Assembly (NCBI GenBank): GCA_037892935.1
Contig: JAYXKI010000008.1
Span: 496,001-560,000 of the forward strand
From: Phlebopus portentosus
Taxonomy: Eukaryota; Basidiomycota; Agaricomycetes; Boletales; Boletinellaceae
Direction: 5' to 3'
Length of the DNA: 64,000 nucleotides
Both the position numbers and the translations under genes were made by a program. Below the pieces are notes generated by a model, which saw nothing but the letters and a program-made list of their open reading frames with translations, was not told where the DNA came from and did no database searches. Each line of letters opens with the position of its first letter. Positions within the stretch are counted from its first letter, which is position 1. This document shows positions 1-8,848 of this stretch, in pieces.

Positions 1-615
1 AAAACCTTCGTCGATGCATGAGCCCGTGCACCCTGAGTCGATCAGTGCATGAGCATCAATGAAGTTTTCCTCTTCGAGTAGGGGGTTCGACAAGTCTACT
101 TCGTCATCACCTGCTACTTTTGGGTGTACGATGCTAACAAAGGCGTCTAACTCCTTTCCTCCCACCCGTCGCACGAACTGATCTGCGTCCACAATGCCCT
201 CGCGCCATACCTCAGCCGCGCGTCTGCCTACTACATCCCACACTGCTTCAGTGACGTTCGCCTGAGCAACAACGTTCTCGCGGTAAGGTGCTTCCACCAC
301 AACCTCATTTTTTATAGCGGTTTGATTCCGCTCTTCCTCACTCAATTCGCCTACTTGCGCATCTGTTCTTCTGACAAATAAATCTTCATAGACTTCGAAG
401 TCATCGTTGTCATCTTCAGATTCATCTGGCAGTACGTCGGTAAGGATCTTTCGAAGGATAAAACCGTCACTGGTATTTGCATCTTGATGTTGTACAAAAG
501 GACGATTATATTTTAATGAGTCCAACGAAAAGAGTCCTTTAGGAGACCGACCAGTCGTTCCGACGTCTACGCCTGGTCTTCTGGAAAACCCTCGCCTTCT
601 ATGAGTTCTTCCAGC
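1..615 (-). CDS. Ty3/gypsy Pol, N-terminal part with aspartic protease (cut by window edge)
   Basis: This frame has no ATG and is open from just after a TGA at 616-618 to the left edge of the window. It lies in the -1 frame relative to gag and overlaps the gag 3' end by about 49 bases, so it should be made by ribosomal frameshifting. The linker part is acidic. Near the edge it reads LIDSGCTGS, the active-site signature of retroviral-type aspartic proteases, with the catalytic Asp codon at 37-39. Reverse transcriptase, RNase H and integrase would lie outside the window. No internal stop was found in the visible part, so the element may be young. Protease assignment is secure; completeness cannot be judged. 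Confidence 0.82.
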
Positions 616-2021
616 TCAGCAGGTACCGCTCGTACATCGTCGTCATCATCCTCTTCGAAGGAGGATTCCTTTGCTTGGCCGAGTTCCTCGAAGAGCGCCT
701 TTCTGTCTGCTGGGACGAAGGCTGCGATGATGGCACGTATTGCTTCACGACCTCGCGGGCAGTCTCTGATGTAATGGCCCACCTGACCACACTTGTAACA
801 AGCACGTGTACGACGCGCCTGGTTCATCATCACCTCCATGGGTTGTCCTAAGCCTCCATACGTTACTCCTGTAGCATCACGACGATCTTGAGCGGGGGGT
901 ACGAAAGGACGGGCTGCTTGTTGAGGCGGCATAAAACGTCTCATTGGTGGTGTCGGAGCTGGTTTCATCGCTGTCGAACTAATTGTCTTTCTCCGACGTT
1001 CCGCCATCAGGTCCCTGATTTGGCGCTCGACCCTGTCGACCTTGACGGCGGCTTTCTTGAACTCTTCATACGACGTCGGTTCATTGGGCAATCTCATGAC
1101 CCCTTCCACAACCTTCGGGTTTAGCGCCCTCTTCAGGCGACTCATCAACCATTCGTCGTGTGCCTCTGTTGCTAGGCCAGCATCCACTCGACAAATGTCA
1201 AACTTGTTGAAAAACTCGTCGGCGTTGAGGTCTCCTTGGTACATTGCATCTAGTCGTTCGAAGGCCTTTTGGGATCTGGCAGGGTCATCGAACGAAGTGT
1301 CCAGCTTCTTTAAGAAGGCGTCCCAGGCGTCCGTGAACGTCAGGTTGCTGTCTGCATCGACTGCTCCACTGGTGTAACTCTCTGCCCAGCGAGCCGCAGC
1401 ACCACTCTTCATGTACGACAGGGCGAACATAATCTTACTCTTGTTCGTCCTGAACTCTGACTCAGATGCGTAGATGTAGAGGCGCAGCTCTCGCTTGAAG
1501 TCCACATAATCGTGTTCACCATCGAAGTCTCTTGGTTTGGCGACGTGGACCTTCTTCGACACCTTTGATCCTTGATTCGCACCTTCGCCTGCTGCTTGGA
1601 GCGCTAGTGCGACTGCCGTTGCGAGATCAGTCATCGCTTCCTTCGATAACGACATCTCGTGTTCTTCTTCTTCTTCTTCGTCTTCTTCGCTCGGTATAAG
1701 CGGCGCTGGTTCTTGGAACTTTCCAAATGCCGGAGAAGGCTCAACAGTGGGGGCCAACGCTTGAGTGGTCGAACCCGATGGTTCTGGTAAGGGGGCCGTT
1801 GGTTGCATCAGAGTAGGAGGTGAGGGCTCGTCTACGTCGTCTTCTTGTTTCACTCTCCAGTGGATGGACCTTCCTTCCCTCTGGGAGTACCACCTCTTGG
1901 CAGTCTCGTCCCACCAGGCGCCGAAGACTTGATTTCCTGCTTTGACGATATAATGTCCCCGCGAGGCGCTCCACCTAGAGTTCGCAGGGAGGGCCACTCG
2001 TTGCTCGTCAGTTAGCTCCAC
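567..2021 (-). CDS. Ty3/gypsy Gag polyprotein with zinc knuckle
   Basis: The product is the capsid/nucleocapsid precursor that packages element RNA in cytoplasmic virus-like particles. About 484 residues are open. An N-terminal part begins with a W-rich segment, followed by an acidic run of Glu (near residue 115). A conserved retrotransposon Gag core holds the DFDGE motif and the FFNKF segment. A CCHC zinc knuckle, CYKCGQVGHYIRDC, lies near residue 405 and an acidic tail follows. No ATG lies in frame before the upstream stop near 2110. The listed start is a GTG, and the first in-frame ATG is about 70 codons later, so the true start is unsure (non-ATG start, spliced leader, or mutated ATG). 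The gene ends at TAG 567-569, just after a slippery site feeding Pol. Confidence 0.85.
   Translation of the reverse strand: MELTDEQRVALPANSRWSASRGHYIVKAGNQVFGAWWDETAKRWYSQREGRSIHWRVKQEDDVDEPSPPTLMQPTAPLPEPSGSTTQALAPTVEPSPAFGKFQEPAPLIPSEEDEEEEEEHEMSLSKEAMTDLATAVALALQAAGEGANQGSKVSKKVHVAKPRDFDGEHDYVDFKRELRLYIYASESEFRTNKSKIMFALSYMKSGAAARWAESYTSGAVDADSNLTFTDAWDAFLKKLDTSFDDPARSQKAFERLDAMYQGDLNADEFFNKFDICRVDAGLATEAHDEWLMSRLKRALNPKVVEGVMRLPNEPTSYEEFKKAAVKVDRVERQIRDLMAERRRKTISSTAMKPAPTPPMRRFMPPQQAARPFVPPAQDRRDATGVTYGGLGQPMEVMMNQARRTRACYKCGQVGHYIRDCPRGREAIRAIIAAFVPADRKALFEELGQAKESSFEEDDDDDVRAVPAELEELIEGEGFPEDQA
585..591 (-). promoter_or_regulatory. Candidate -1 ribosomal frameshift slippery heptamer
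   Basis: On the minus strand this reads G GGT TTT, an exact X XXY YYZ heptamer in the gag frame (codons 588-590 and 585-587). It lies 15 bases before the gag stop and inside the only gag/pol overlap (567-615). A one-base backward slip at this site enters the open protease frame. The downstream RNA structure was not evaluated. Confidence 0.7.
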
Positions 2022-2208
2022 CTTGATAGGCTGGGGGTGGAACGGGGATCGGGATGCTGTTCGGGCGGGACCGACTTCGGATAACCGGCTCGTCTTTGAA
2101 ATTGATGACTAAACGAAAGGCTCCGAGGTAGATAATGAAAGAGATACTTGTCGACGACTGGACTCTATGTGTTACCCACGAGAAGGTTTGATGGGAGTTC
2201 CAGAGAAG

Positions 2209-2225
2209 GGTGATTCGGAGCACCA
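2209..2225 (-). other. Possible tRNA primer-binding site of the gypsy element
   Basis: Just inside the inferred LTR end, the minus strand reads TGGTGCTCCGAATC. It starts with the TGG expected for pairing with the CCA tail of a primer tRNA. The identity of the tRNA was not established. The position, a few bases from a CA-ending LTR, is the main support. Confidence 0.45.
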
Positions 2226-2570
2226 CGGTGATGTGATTGGTTGATACTTCGGGTACTATCGGGTCACGTCGGAGTCAATCGGACTTCGACGGGCAAGATA
2301 GGGGTTTGTTGTCTGCACGGTAGGAACCGGGTTTCGTTCGATGTCGTCCTTCGAAGATATACTTCAGGGGACACGTCACAGGCGAGCGCTCGACGACAAC
2401 GGAATCGGGCGTGAGCCAGAGGTAGGTCTTTCTATTATGTTAGGCGGACGGCTCAAGGACTGAGTCGAGGCAGGCCAACACAACAACAAACAAGCATAAA
2501 TGAGATAATCCCAAACACGTCGCTCAGGTCAAGACAGCTAAGACGAGGCTTAAGTCCAGACCGTCGAACG

Positions 2571-2654
2571 CTAGGTCGCAGTGAAGGTAAGTAGAATTCA
2601 GCAAACTAATAATACAAGAGTAGATACCTAGGTCGCAGTGAAGGTAAGTAGAAT
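2571..2654 (-). repeat. 27-bp perfect direct duplication inside the gypsy LTR
   Basis: Positions 2571-2597 and 2628-2654 are identical (plus strand starts CTAGGTCGCAGTGAAGG), spaced 57 bp apart. Such duplications are common in LTR U3/R regions. This one lies within about 60 bp of the TATA box, on the transcribed side. Confidence 0.85.
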
Positions 2655-2686
2655 AGAAAGACAAGGAACGAAAGAGTCAAACTATC

Positions 2687-2699
2687 TACTTATATAGAC
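2687..2699 (-). promoter_or_regulatory. TATA box of the gypsy LTR promoter
   Basis: The minus strand reads TCTATATAAGTAG, about 45 bp inside the LTR start, at a usual U3 position. Confidence 0.6.
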
Positions 2700-2814
2700 T
2701 TTGGGCGCGGGAAAGGTCTACCCTAATGGGAAGTCACATGACAAGGAATGGGATGATTAGTGAGCGTGATAGAACATTGTGGAATGTTCCGGCAAAAGGA
2801 TGAATAAGCGCATA

Positions 2815-2846
2815 AGAAAAAAGAAAAGAAAAGAAAAGAAAAGAAT
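2815..2846 (+). repeat. (AAAAG)n simple repeat
   Basis: A purine tract of AAAAG-like units lies just upstream of the copia open frame. It could encode a Lys-rich Gag tail in the copia element or be simple sequence. Confidence 0.8.
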
Positions 2847-2856
2847 ATTAAAATAA

Positions 2857-5800
2857 ATGATGACATCAGAAAAGAAAAGGAAAATGTTCGAGTCCTTACA
2901 GTCTGCAAATGTCACTGTTGACTCTGGAGACGAATCAGATTGGTGTGCTGCAGTAGACAAGGATGTGGAAGAAGGTGTCGAGTGCCTACCTAGTTTTGAA
3001 GACTGGTTTGATGAAGGCGAAATCGATTTCGACACACGTGAGTTTTCAGCCAAAGTGACAGAAGACTCTCTCGAGGATAAAGAAAGAATCAATCAAGTTA
3101 TTCTTGATTCTGGGAGTACATGTCACCTTTCTCCAAATAAATCTGATTTTGTCTCGCTTCGCACTGTACCACCGGAGTTGCTTCGTGCAGCAAACAGGCA
3201 GCCATTCCATGCCATTGGAGAAGGAAGAATCGAAATCGAACTACCCAATGGAGATTCAGTATCAAAAATACAACTGTCGGACGTGTGGTACTCGCCTAGA
3301 GTGACCTCTATTCTCCTTTCAGTGGGTCGTCTCGATTCTATCGGATACAAATCTACTTTTGGAGATGGGAAGTGCATTATTATCGATCCAGAAGGAAATA
3401 AAATTGCAGACATACCTCGTACTGAACGAGGCTTGTACCGCTTCAACATTGATTCTTCCACATACATGGTTAGCGATGAAAACGAGGAGCAAAAGCTTAC
3501 TGTTGGTCAGCTACACACAAGACTGGGTCACATATCACCCAAATCTGCCACCCAATTGGTTACGAAAGGTCTTGTCAAAGGAATTCAGCTAGATGAATCA
3601 GCACCTGTGCCCAAAACATGTGATTCATGCTTATATGGTCGTGCCACCTGATTCGAGATAGCGAAGACTCGATCTAGCAAATTAGCAGAAAGATTCGGTG
3701 ACGAAGTACATACTGATCTCTGGGGGCCCTCACCGGTCCAATCTATTGGAGGCAAACGTTACTATGTGTCGTTTACGGACGACGCCACGAGATTCACGTA
3801 CCTGGCTGTAATACGATCGAAACGAGATGCTCTTGACTCGTACCAAATGTTTGCTAAGTGGGCTGAAACACAACATGGGGTTAAAATAAAAAGACTTCAT
3901 TCGGATCGAGGGGGAGAATTTACTGGAAAGAATTTTGTTGAGTTTCTCAAGTCTCAGGGAACAGAACAAAAACTTACCGTACACGACACTCCTGAACACA
4001 ATGGAGTTGCTGAGCGAGTCAATAGGACAATTGGGGAGAGGATGCGTTCAATGCTGCATAGCAGCGTTTTGCCGAAGAACTTGTGGTCGGAATGCTGCAA
4101 ACACGCAGTATGGTTGAAGAATCGTATCGCCACCAAACCATTAGGAGATAAAACACCATATGAAGCGCTTTACAGAAAGAAACCCTTTTTGAAGGATTTG
4201 CCCGAATGGGGTTGCCGAGTTTGGGTACACGACACGACAGGGTCCAAACTGGACAAACGAGTTCGCGAAGGCAGATGGGTAGGATATGATTCAGCATCAA
4301 ACGGATCTCGCATATATTGGCCAGAAAATAAAACACTCACCGTCAAACGAAGTGTCTACTTCTCTCTAAGTGACATCAAATCGATTTGTCTTGAGGGGGA
4401 GGAAGAAAAGGAGACCCCTAACAAAAAAAACGAAAACAAAGAGAAAATGACTCACCAATACAAGACGATCAATATTGATGAGGACAATGAGAACACTTCC
4501 AAACGCACAAGGAAGCCTTCTCCATACATTAGGAGAGTCCTGGCCGGCGAAGCGTCTGATAGGAGACTACCGCACGGTATGCGCACAGCAGTTACTGCAA
4601 CTGTGGATGTGATTGATGAGAGGGTGGATGACTACGACGAGAAGTACGCGTTCATGGCCGCCATGGACGATGTGGACGTCGTAGAACCACGCTCCTTACC
4701 AGAAGCGAGGAGACTCCCCGAGTGGAGACTGTGGGAGCAAGCTATGAAAGAAGAATTACACGCATTAGAATCAGCTGGTACATGGGAGAAACGCAATTTT
4801 GTACCTGAGGGAACTAATGTGGTAGGTTCCAAATGGGTCTTCAAGGTGAAGAGAGACGCAGCAGAGAAGCCTATACGATATAAAGCGAGGTTAGTCGCAC
4901 AGGGCTTCAGTCAGGTTCCAGGAGTCGATTATTTTGAGACATACGCACCAGTCGCCAAACTTTCCACTATTCGAGCCGTCTTGGCCATGGCAGCACTTTA
5001 CGACCTTGAATTGGAACAGATTGATGTTAAAAGTGCTTACCTAAATGGTCACTTTGATGATGGAGAGGAGATATTCATGAGACCGCCTCCAGGACACGCG
5101 AGAAATAAAACCGAGGTGTATGTACTAAAGAAACCCATATACAGTCTTAAACAGTCTGGACGAAAATGGTATCAAAAAATCACGTGGATACTTTGCGATA
5201 AATTGGGATTCACCTGCTCGGACGTGGACCTCGGAGCCTTCTTTCAACATAATGAAGGCAAAATCTTGATCGTAGTAATTCATGTCAATGACCTCACTAT
5301 TGCTGGGACACGTGGCAAAACTAGCCAAATAGCTTGGTTCAAGCAACGCTTTCAAGAATACGTAAACATAACAGACTTCGGATCACTTCACTGGCTGCTG
5401 GGAATTGAAATTAAACAAAACCGCGAAAATCAATGTATTGGACTCTCTCAAAGAGCCTACATTGATGCTATCTTGCGTCGATTCAATTTTGATGAGCTAA
5501 AACCGTTGTCTAGTCCGATGGATCCTAATGTTCATTTAACCTCTTTGCAATCTCTACACACGGCTGAAGACGCAGGGATCATGCGAGATGTACCTTATCG
5601 CGAGGCGATTGGATCTTTGATATATGCCACCTTAGCGACCCGACCGGATATAGCGTTTGCCGTAACGCTCTTATCCAAATTTTCTGTGAACCCCGGGCCT
5701 AACCACTGGAAGGCCGTCAAACGAGTATTTGCGTATTTGAAGGGCTCCAAAAACCTTTGGCTGACCTACGGAGGAGTGCAAGGACGCGATTTGAAAGGTT

Positions 5801-6255
5801 TTACGGATGCAGATGGAAGTATGCAGGAAGAACACCGGGCAATTTCTGGTAATGTATTTGTCTTAAACGGGGGTGCGATATCGTAGTATTCGAAAACACA
5901 AGAAATCGTCTCACTTTCAACAGCTGAATCCGAATATATTGCGGCCACCCATGCAGCTAAGGAGGCGATTTGGATTCGCCAACTTATTTCTCAATTATTC
6001 GAAATCACACTTCAACCAACTACCATTTTCTCTGACAACAAATCGGCGATTTCCATAACAAAAGAATGTCAATTTAATGCACGAACCAAACATATTAACG
6101 TCCGCTACCATTTTATTCGATGGCTCATCGAAGAAAACAAGATTCGAATTGTTTTCTGTCCTACCGAAAACATGACCGCCGACATATTCACAAAACTACT
6201 TCCATCTTTCAAGGTCAAACATTTTGCTTCAGAATTAGGCCTTCGTACACTTTGA
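2857..6255 (+). pseudogene. Ty1/copia Pol polyprotein, 5'-truncated, two nonsense codons
   Basis: One reading frame encodes, in order: aspartic protease (DSGSTCHL), GAG-pre-integrase zinc motif (LHTRLGH ... CDSC), integrase core (HTDLWGP, HSDRGGEF, EHNGVAERVN), copia-type reverse transcriptase (KARLVAQG, DVKSAYLNG) and RNase H (STAESEYIAA, SDNKSA). The frame is broken by TGA at 3649-3651, between the pre-integrase and integrase domains. A second break, TAG at 5884-5886, sits where family members have Trp, at the start of RNase H. The reverse transcriptase box reads HVND where YVDD is expected, so a catalytic Asp is changed. Gag and the 5' LTR are absent because the gypsy LTR abuts the 5' side. 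The element is dead by itself. Confidence 0.93.
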
Positions 6256-6262
6256 GGGGGAG
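6251..6262 (+). other. Polypurine tract of the copia element
   Basis: TTTGAGGGGGAG directly precedes the inferred 3' LTR start and overlaps the Pol stop codon, the standard copia arrangement for plus-strand priming. Confidence 0.75.
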
Positions 6263-6540
6263 TGTTGGATTGTCAAACTGTCGAAGTCCCGAAGTATTGC
6301 ATTTTTTATTGCTGGGAATGAGTATATGGTATTCATTCGGATTGTTTCCCTTACTCTCGAATTCGCTTCGTCATTCTTATTTACCAATCCTATTCATTGG
6401 TTGTATTACTATTCTATTTCCTCGCCGTTTTATCCTGACTCATGTCTCAGATTCTACTAGTACTATAAAACCGTTGTAAAAACCGTATAACAAAATAACA
6501 GAGAGTTTTCCTCTCGGATATTCGTGTTCGCTCCCTCACA
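6263..6540 (+). repeat. 3' LTR of the copia element
   Basis: The LTR starts TGTTGGATTGTC directly after the polypurine tract and contains a TATAAAA-like box near 6465. The end at a CACA near 6540 is an estimate, because no second LTR copy lies in the window for comparison. Confidence 0.6.
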
Positions 6541-7171
6541 TCACCCAGTCTGGCCAATAGTGACAGAGCACACCATGTTCAAGCCACTGAGTCTGCAGAT
6601 GAGCCCATGAATGTAAATGGCGATAGTTCTGCTAAATGAGCAGTGAAATCAGAGGAGATCTGTAATAAAGACATAATGTCAGAGAGAACTGATGTACAGA
6701 ATAAACAAGAGGAAATGAGTGAAGGGCATAAAGATGTACAGTTATATGTGCAAGGTAAAACCATGAAAGGGAAGCAAAGAGCACTGTCAAGAGTGATGAT
6801 ACTGAGACTGACAGCAATGAGAACTCAGCAATCTGGGGCCCGGAAGAGGCTCTTCACCCTGCCATTTGGTATCATAAAGCTGTAGGCCCCGGATTCACAG
6901 TCAGTGTTATCAAATCTCCTGAATATCCCCTCCTGATGTGGAGGGCGAGCTATACGTACCTGAGGCGGAAATCGCCCGTGGAAAGGAGTTCTCTAGAGAT
7001 CAGATCGAGGAGGTATTTGCGCGCTATTTAAGTATTTTTGAGAAGTACTTGCCGGAGGAGGAAAATTGGTACTATTTGAAGGAATACAAGGGCTCAGACA
7101 TCCTCTGCAAGTTTGGGGAAGATGGGTTCTTGAGAGCTTTTGCATCCCCAACTCATTACAAACCTACTTGA
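6541..7171 (+). pseudogene. Decayed coding stretch, function unknown
   Basis: Three consecutive open segments read as a plausible Glu/Asp-rich then globular protein. One in-frame TGA (about 6638) and two frame changes (near 6795 and near 6930) interrupt it. The last segment (about 6938-7171) contains EIARGKEFSRDQIEE and ends PTHYKPT. I do not recognise the family. It may be an old host gene or transposon-associated ORF next to the copia insertion. The alternative, chance open frames, cannot be excluded. Confidence 0.35.
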
Positions 7172-7648
7172 TTGGTTGAAGAGTTTGAGATTCATTATTT
7201 GTCCTGCTGATTCATTGAAATGCTTTCCTGTCGTTCTGTTACTATCCATAGGCCGAGTTGTATTGTAGATATAGACCATAAAAGATGCAAAGAAGTCTTT
7301 CTGACATCAAACCCTTCAAACCAAAAGCTTTTTTCCATTACTATTGGAGTAGCAAAAAGCTCGTATGGTAGACATTCTCTGCATAATCGGGTTAGCTTTT
7401 CAATGTCCGTGATAAGCTGTCAAACTGGGCGATCAGGCAAGGCAGGAAGTCTTCCTGACAGCGCAGTAGGCCTACTCAACCCTGAAGTTCAGTTCATCGG
7501 CATAGATCATCCGGACCGTGCCAGTTACGGCAAGCCGGAATGACCACATCCGATGCGTGGACAAAAATTACCTTTCTTGTATCAGGCTCCGTCATCGTGC
7601 TTCCGGCGCGCCTCTGTTCGTTCGCTTTCCCACCAACATTGCAGCACA
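7172..7648. other. Intergenic, 5' flank of MIC10
   Basis: No gene or RNA was recognised. The last 100 bases are pyrimidine-rich and lead directly to the MIC10 ATG. Confidence 0.5.
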
Positions 7649-8205
7649 ATGTCTGACCCTGCGCCGAAGACGTCCAGCGAAAACACCATCGCTCAAAAAG
7701 TAAGTTGCACTTGGTAATCCGTTCCGATACTTTGGACTTATTTCGTGGTTCGCAGTATGACAGGTGCTGTGAGTATTCTGGAAGAATTCGTGCGAGTGAT
7801 GGATGAGGACTGATGTTGGATTTGATGCTTGTGAATTTGCCGGGATCCAGTGGCAGACTTGATTGTAAAAGCGTGCGTATTCAAATTTTATTTCAGGCTT
7901 AAATACTTGCTAATAACCCTTCCAGTGGCCTCGGACTCGGAGTTGGTGTCGTTGCGTCAGTCATGTTCTTCCGACGTACGTCTACCCACCTTTCTCTGCG
8001 GCTTACCGAAGCCAAACCAGCCTTTTAATTCTCGTTCACTATCTCCCCTCATTGAATAGGACATACATGGCCCGTAGCACTCTCGACCGGATTTGGCTTG
8101 GGTGCTGCCTACGCAGTCTGCGACCGCTCCTTCAACCCCGCACGTGTACCCGGCACACGACTCGCCGTCGTCCCACCGCCATCAAATACCTCCGAGAAGT
8201 CTTAA
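7649..8205 (+). CDS. MIC10: MICOS complex subunit Mic10
   Basis: Mic10 is the small hairpin protein that oligomerises in the mitochondrial inner membrane and bends it at crista junctions. Five exons join in phase: 7649-7699, 7756-7768, 7851-7872, 7926-7975, 8060-8205, giving 93 residues. The family signatures are present: two membrane segments each with a glycine ladder, GLGLGVGVV in the first and GFGLGAAYA in the second. A short FFRRHTW loop with positive charges lies between them, followed by the Cys-Asp-Arg-Ser-Phe motif. The N-terminus is short and polar, as usual for the family. Two exons are tiny, 13 and 22 nt, which would defeat most gene finders. The assignment is firm, and the exon borders are supported by conservation across every junction. 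Confidence 0.9.
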
Positions 8206-8524
8206 ACGACTGACGCCATTCTAGCATCGGTTGAAAGGACAAGGGTCTTGGATGTAGAAGAAGATATTTAGACAGATTCTATCATTCCCGGCACCTTCAG
8301 CTCGAATAATGGCATTGTCAGGAATATAATATAATGCAATGCATGGATTATTTTGTCCGATGACCGGCGTCGTATACAACTGGCTGTTGTACATTGTTCT
8401 GGTTAATGGAGGGAACAAGCCTGAGTAGATTCTTTGAGTGAACTTGAGACTGCATTTCAGGAAAGAAGAGAAGACTGTCTGCACTTACTTCGTATCTACA
8501 TACAGCCTTCAATTTAAAAAGTGA
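8206..8524. other. Intergenic between convergent genes
   Basis: Shared 3' flank of MIC10 and the small minus-strand gene. Nothing recognised. Confidence 0.5.
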
Positions 8525-8848
8525 CTATTGTGTGTTTTGATTCTTCTCGGTAGGGTTTTCTTGAGCTGCGGATAACGGTGAAGATGATTGAGGAAGGGTC
8601 CGTTGCGGTGTGCCCAGGACTAAACGCTGGAACAACACGACTGACAGAACAGAGCAGATAAACACGATACAATCAAGAGCAACAGTTTCCCAGCGTGAAA
8701 GACACAAATTAGATGGTTCCGTGAATTAGAAACTAGCTAACGACGCATGATCGGAGACTTATTGCTTACAAGAGGTTGCACCGATGATAGGGACCGTAAC
8801 AATGATTGTTCTCCAGCGTTTGGCTTGTAGAGACAATTTTGGAGCCAT
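8525..8848 (-). CDS. Small single-pass membrane protein, 64 residues, probably mitochondrial
   Basis: Two exons, 8770-8848 and 8525-8640, join in phase across a GTAAGC...CAG intron. The product begins MAPKLSLQAKRWRT, a basic stretch without acidic residues, followed by one hydrophobic segment (IIVTVPIIGATSFVLF). A basic turn and a polar tail rich in Pro, Ser, Asn and Gln complete it. This layout resembles small inner-membrane assembly factors or subunits of respiratory complexes, but no family motif was recognised, so that is inference. It converges on MIC10, another mitochondrial membrane protein. Support for it being real comes from the clean splice sites and the uninterrupted hydrophobic segment across the junction. 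Confidence 0.6.

Larger units (their letters stand above)
2229..2743 (-). repeat. 5' LTR of the gypsy element
   Basis: On the minus strand it begins TGTCATGTGAC at 2743 and ends with CA near 2229, about 515 bp. It contains a TATA box and a 27-bp internal direct duplication. The 3' LTR lies outside the window, so LTR identity, insertion age and target-site duplication cannot be read. The start end is well placed; the inner end is an estimate. Confidence 0.6.
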
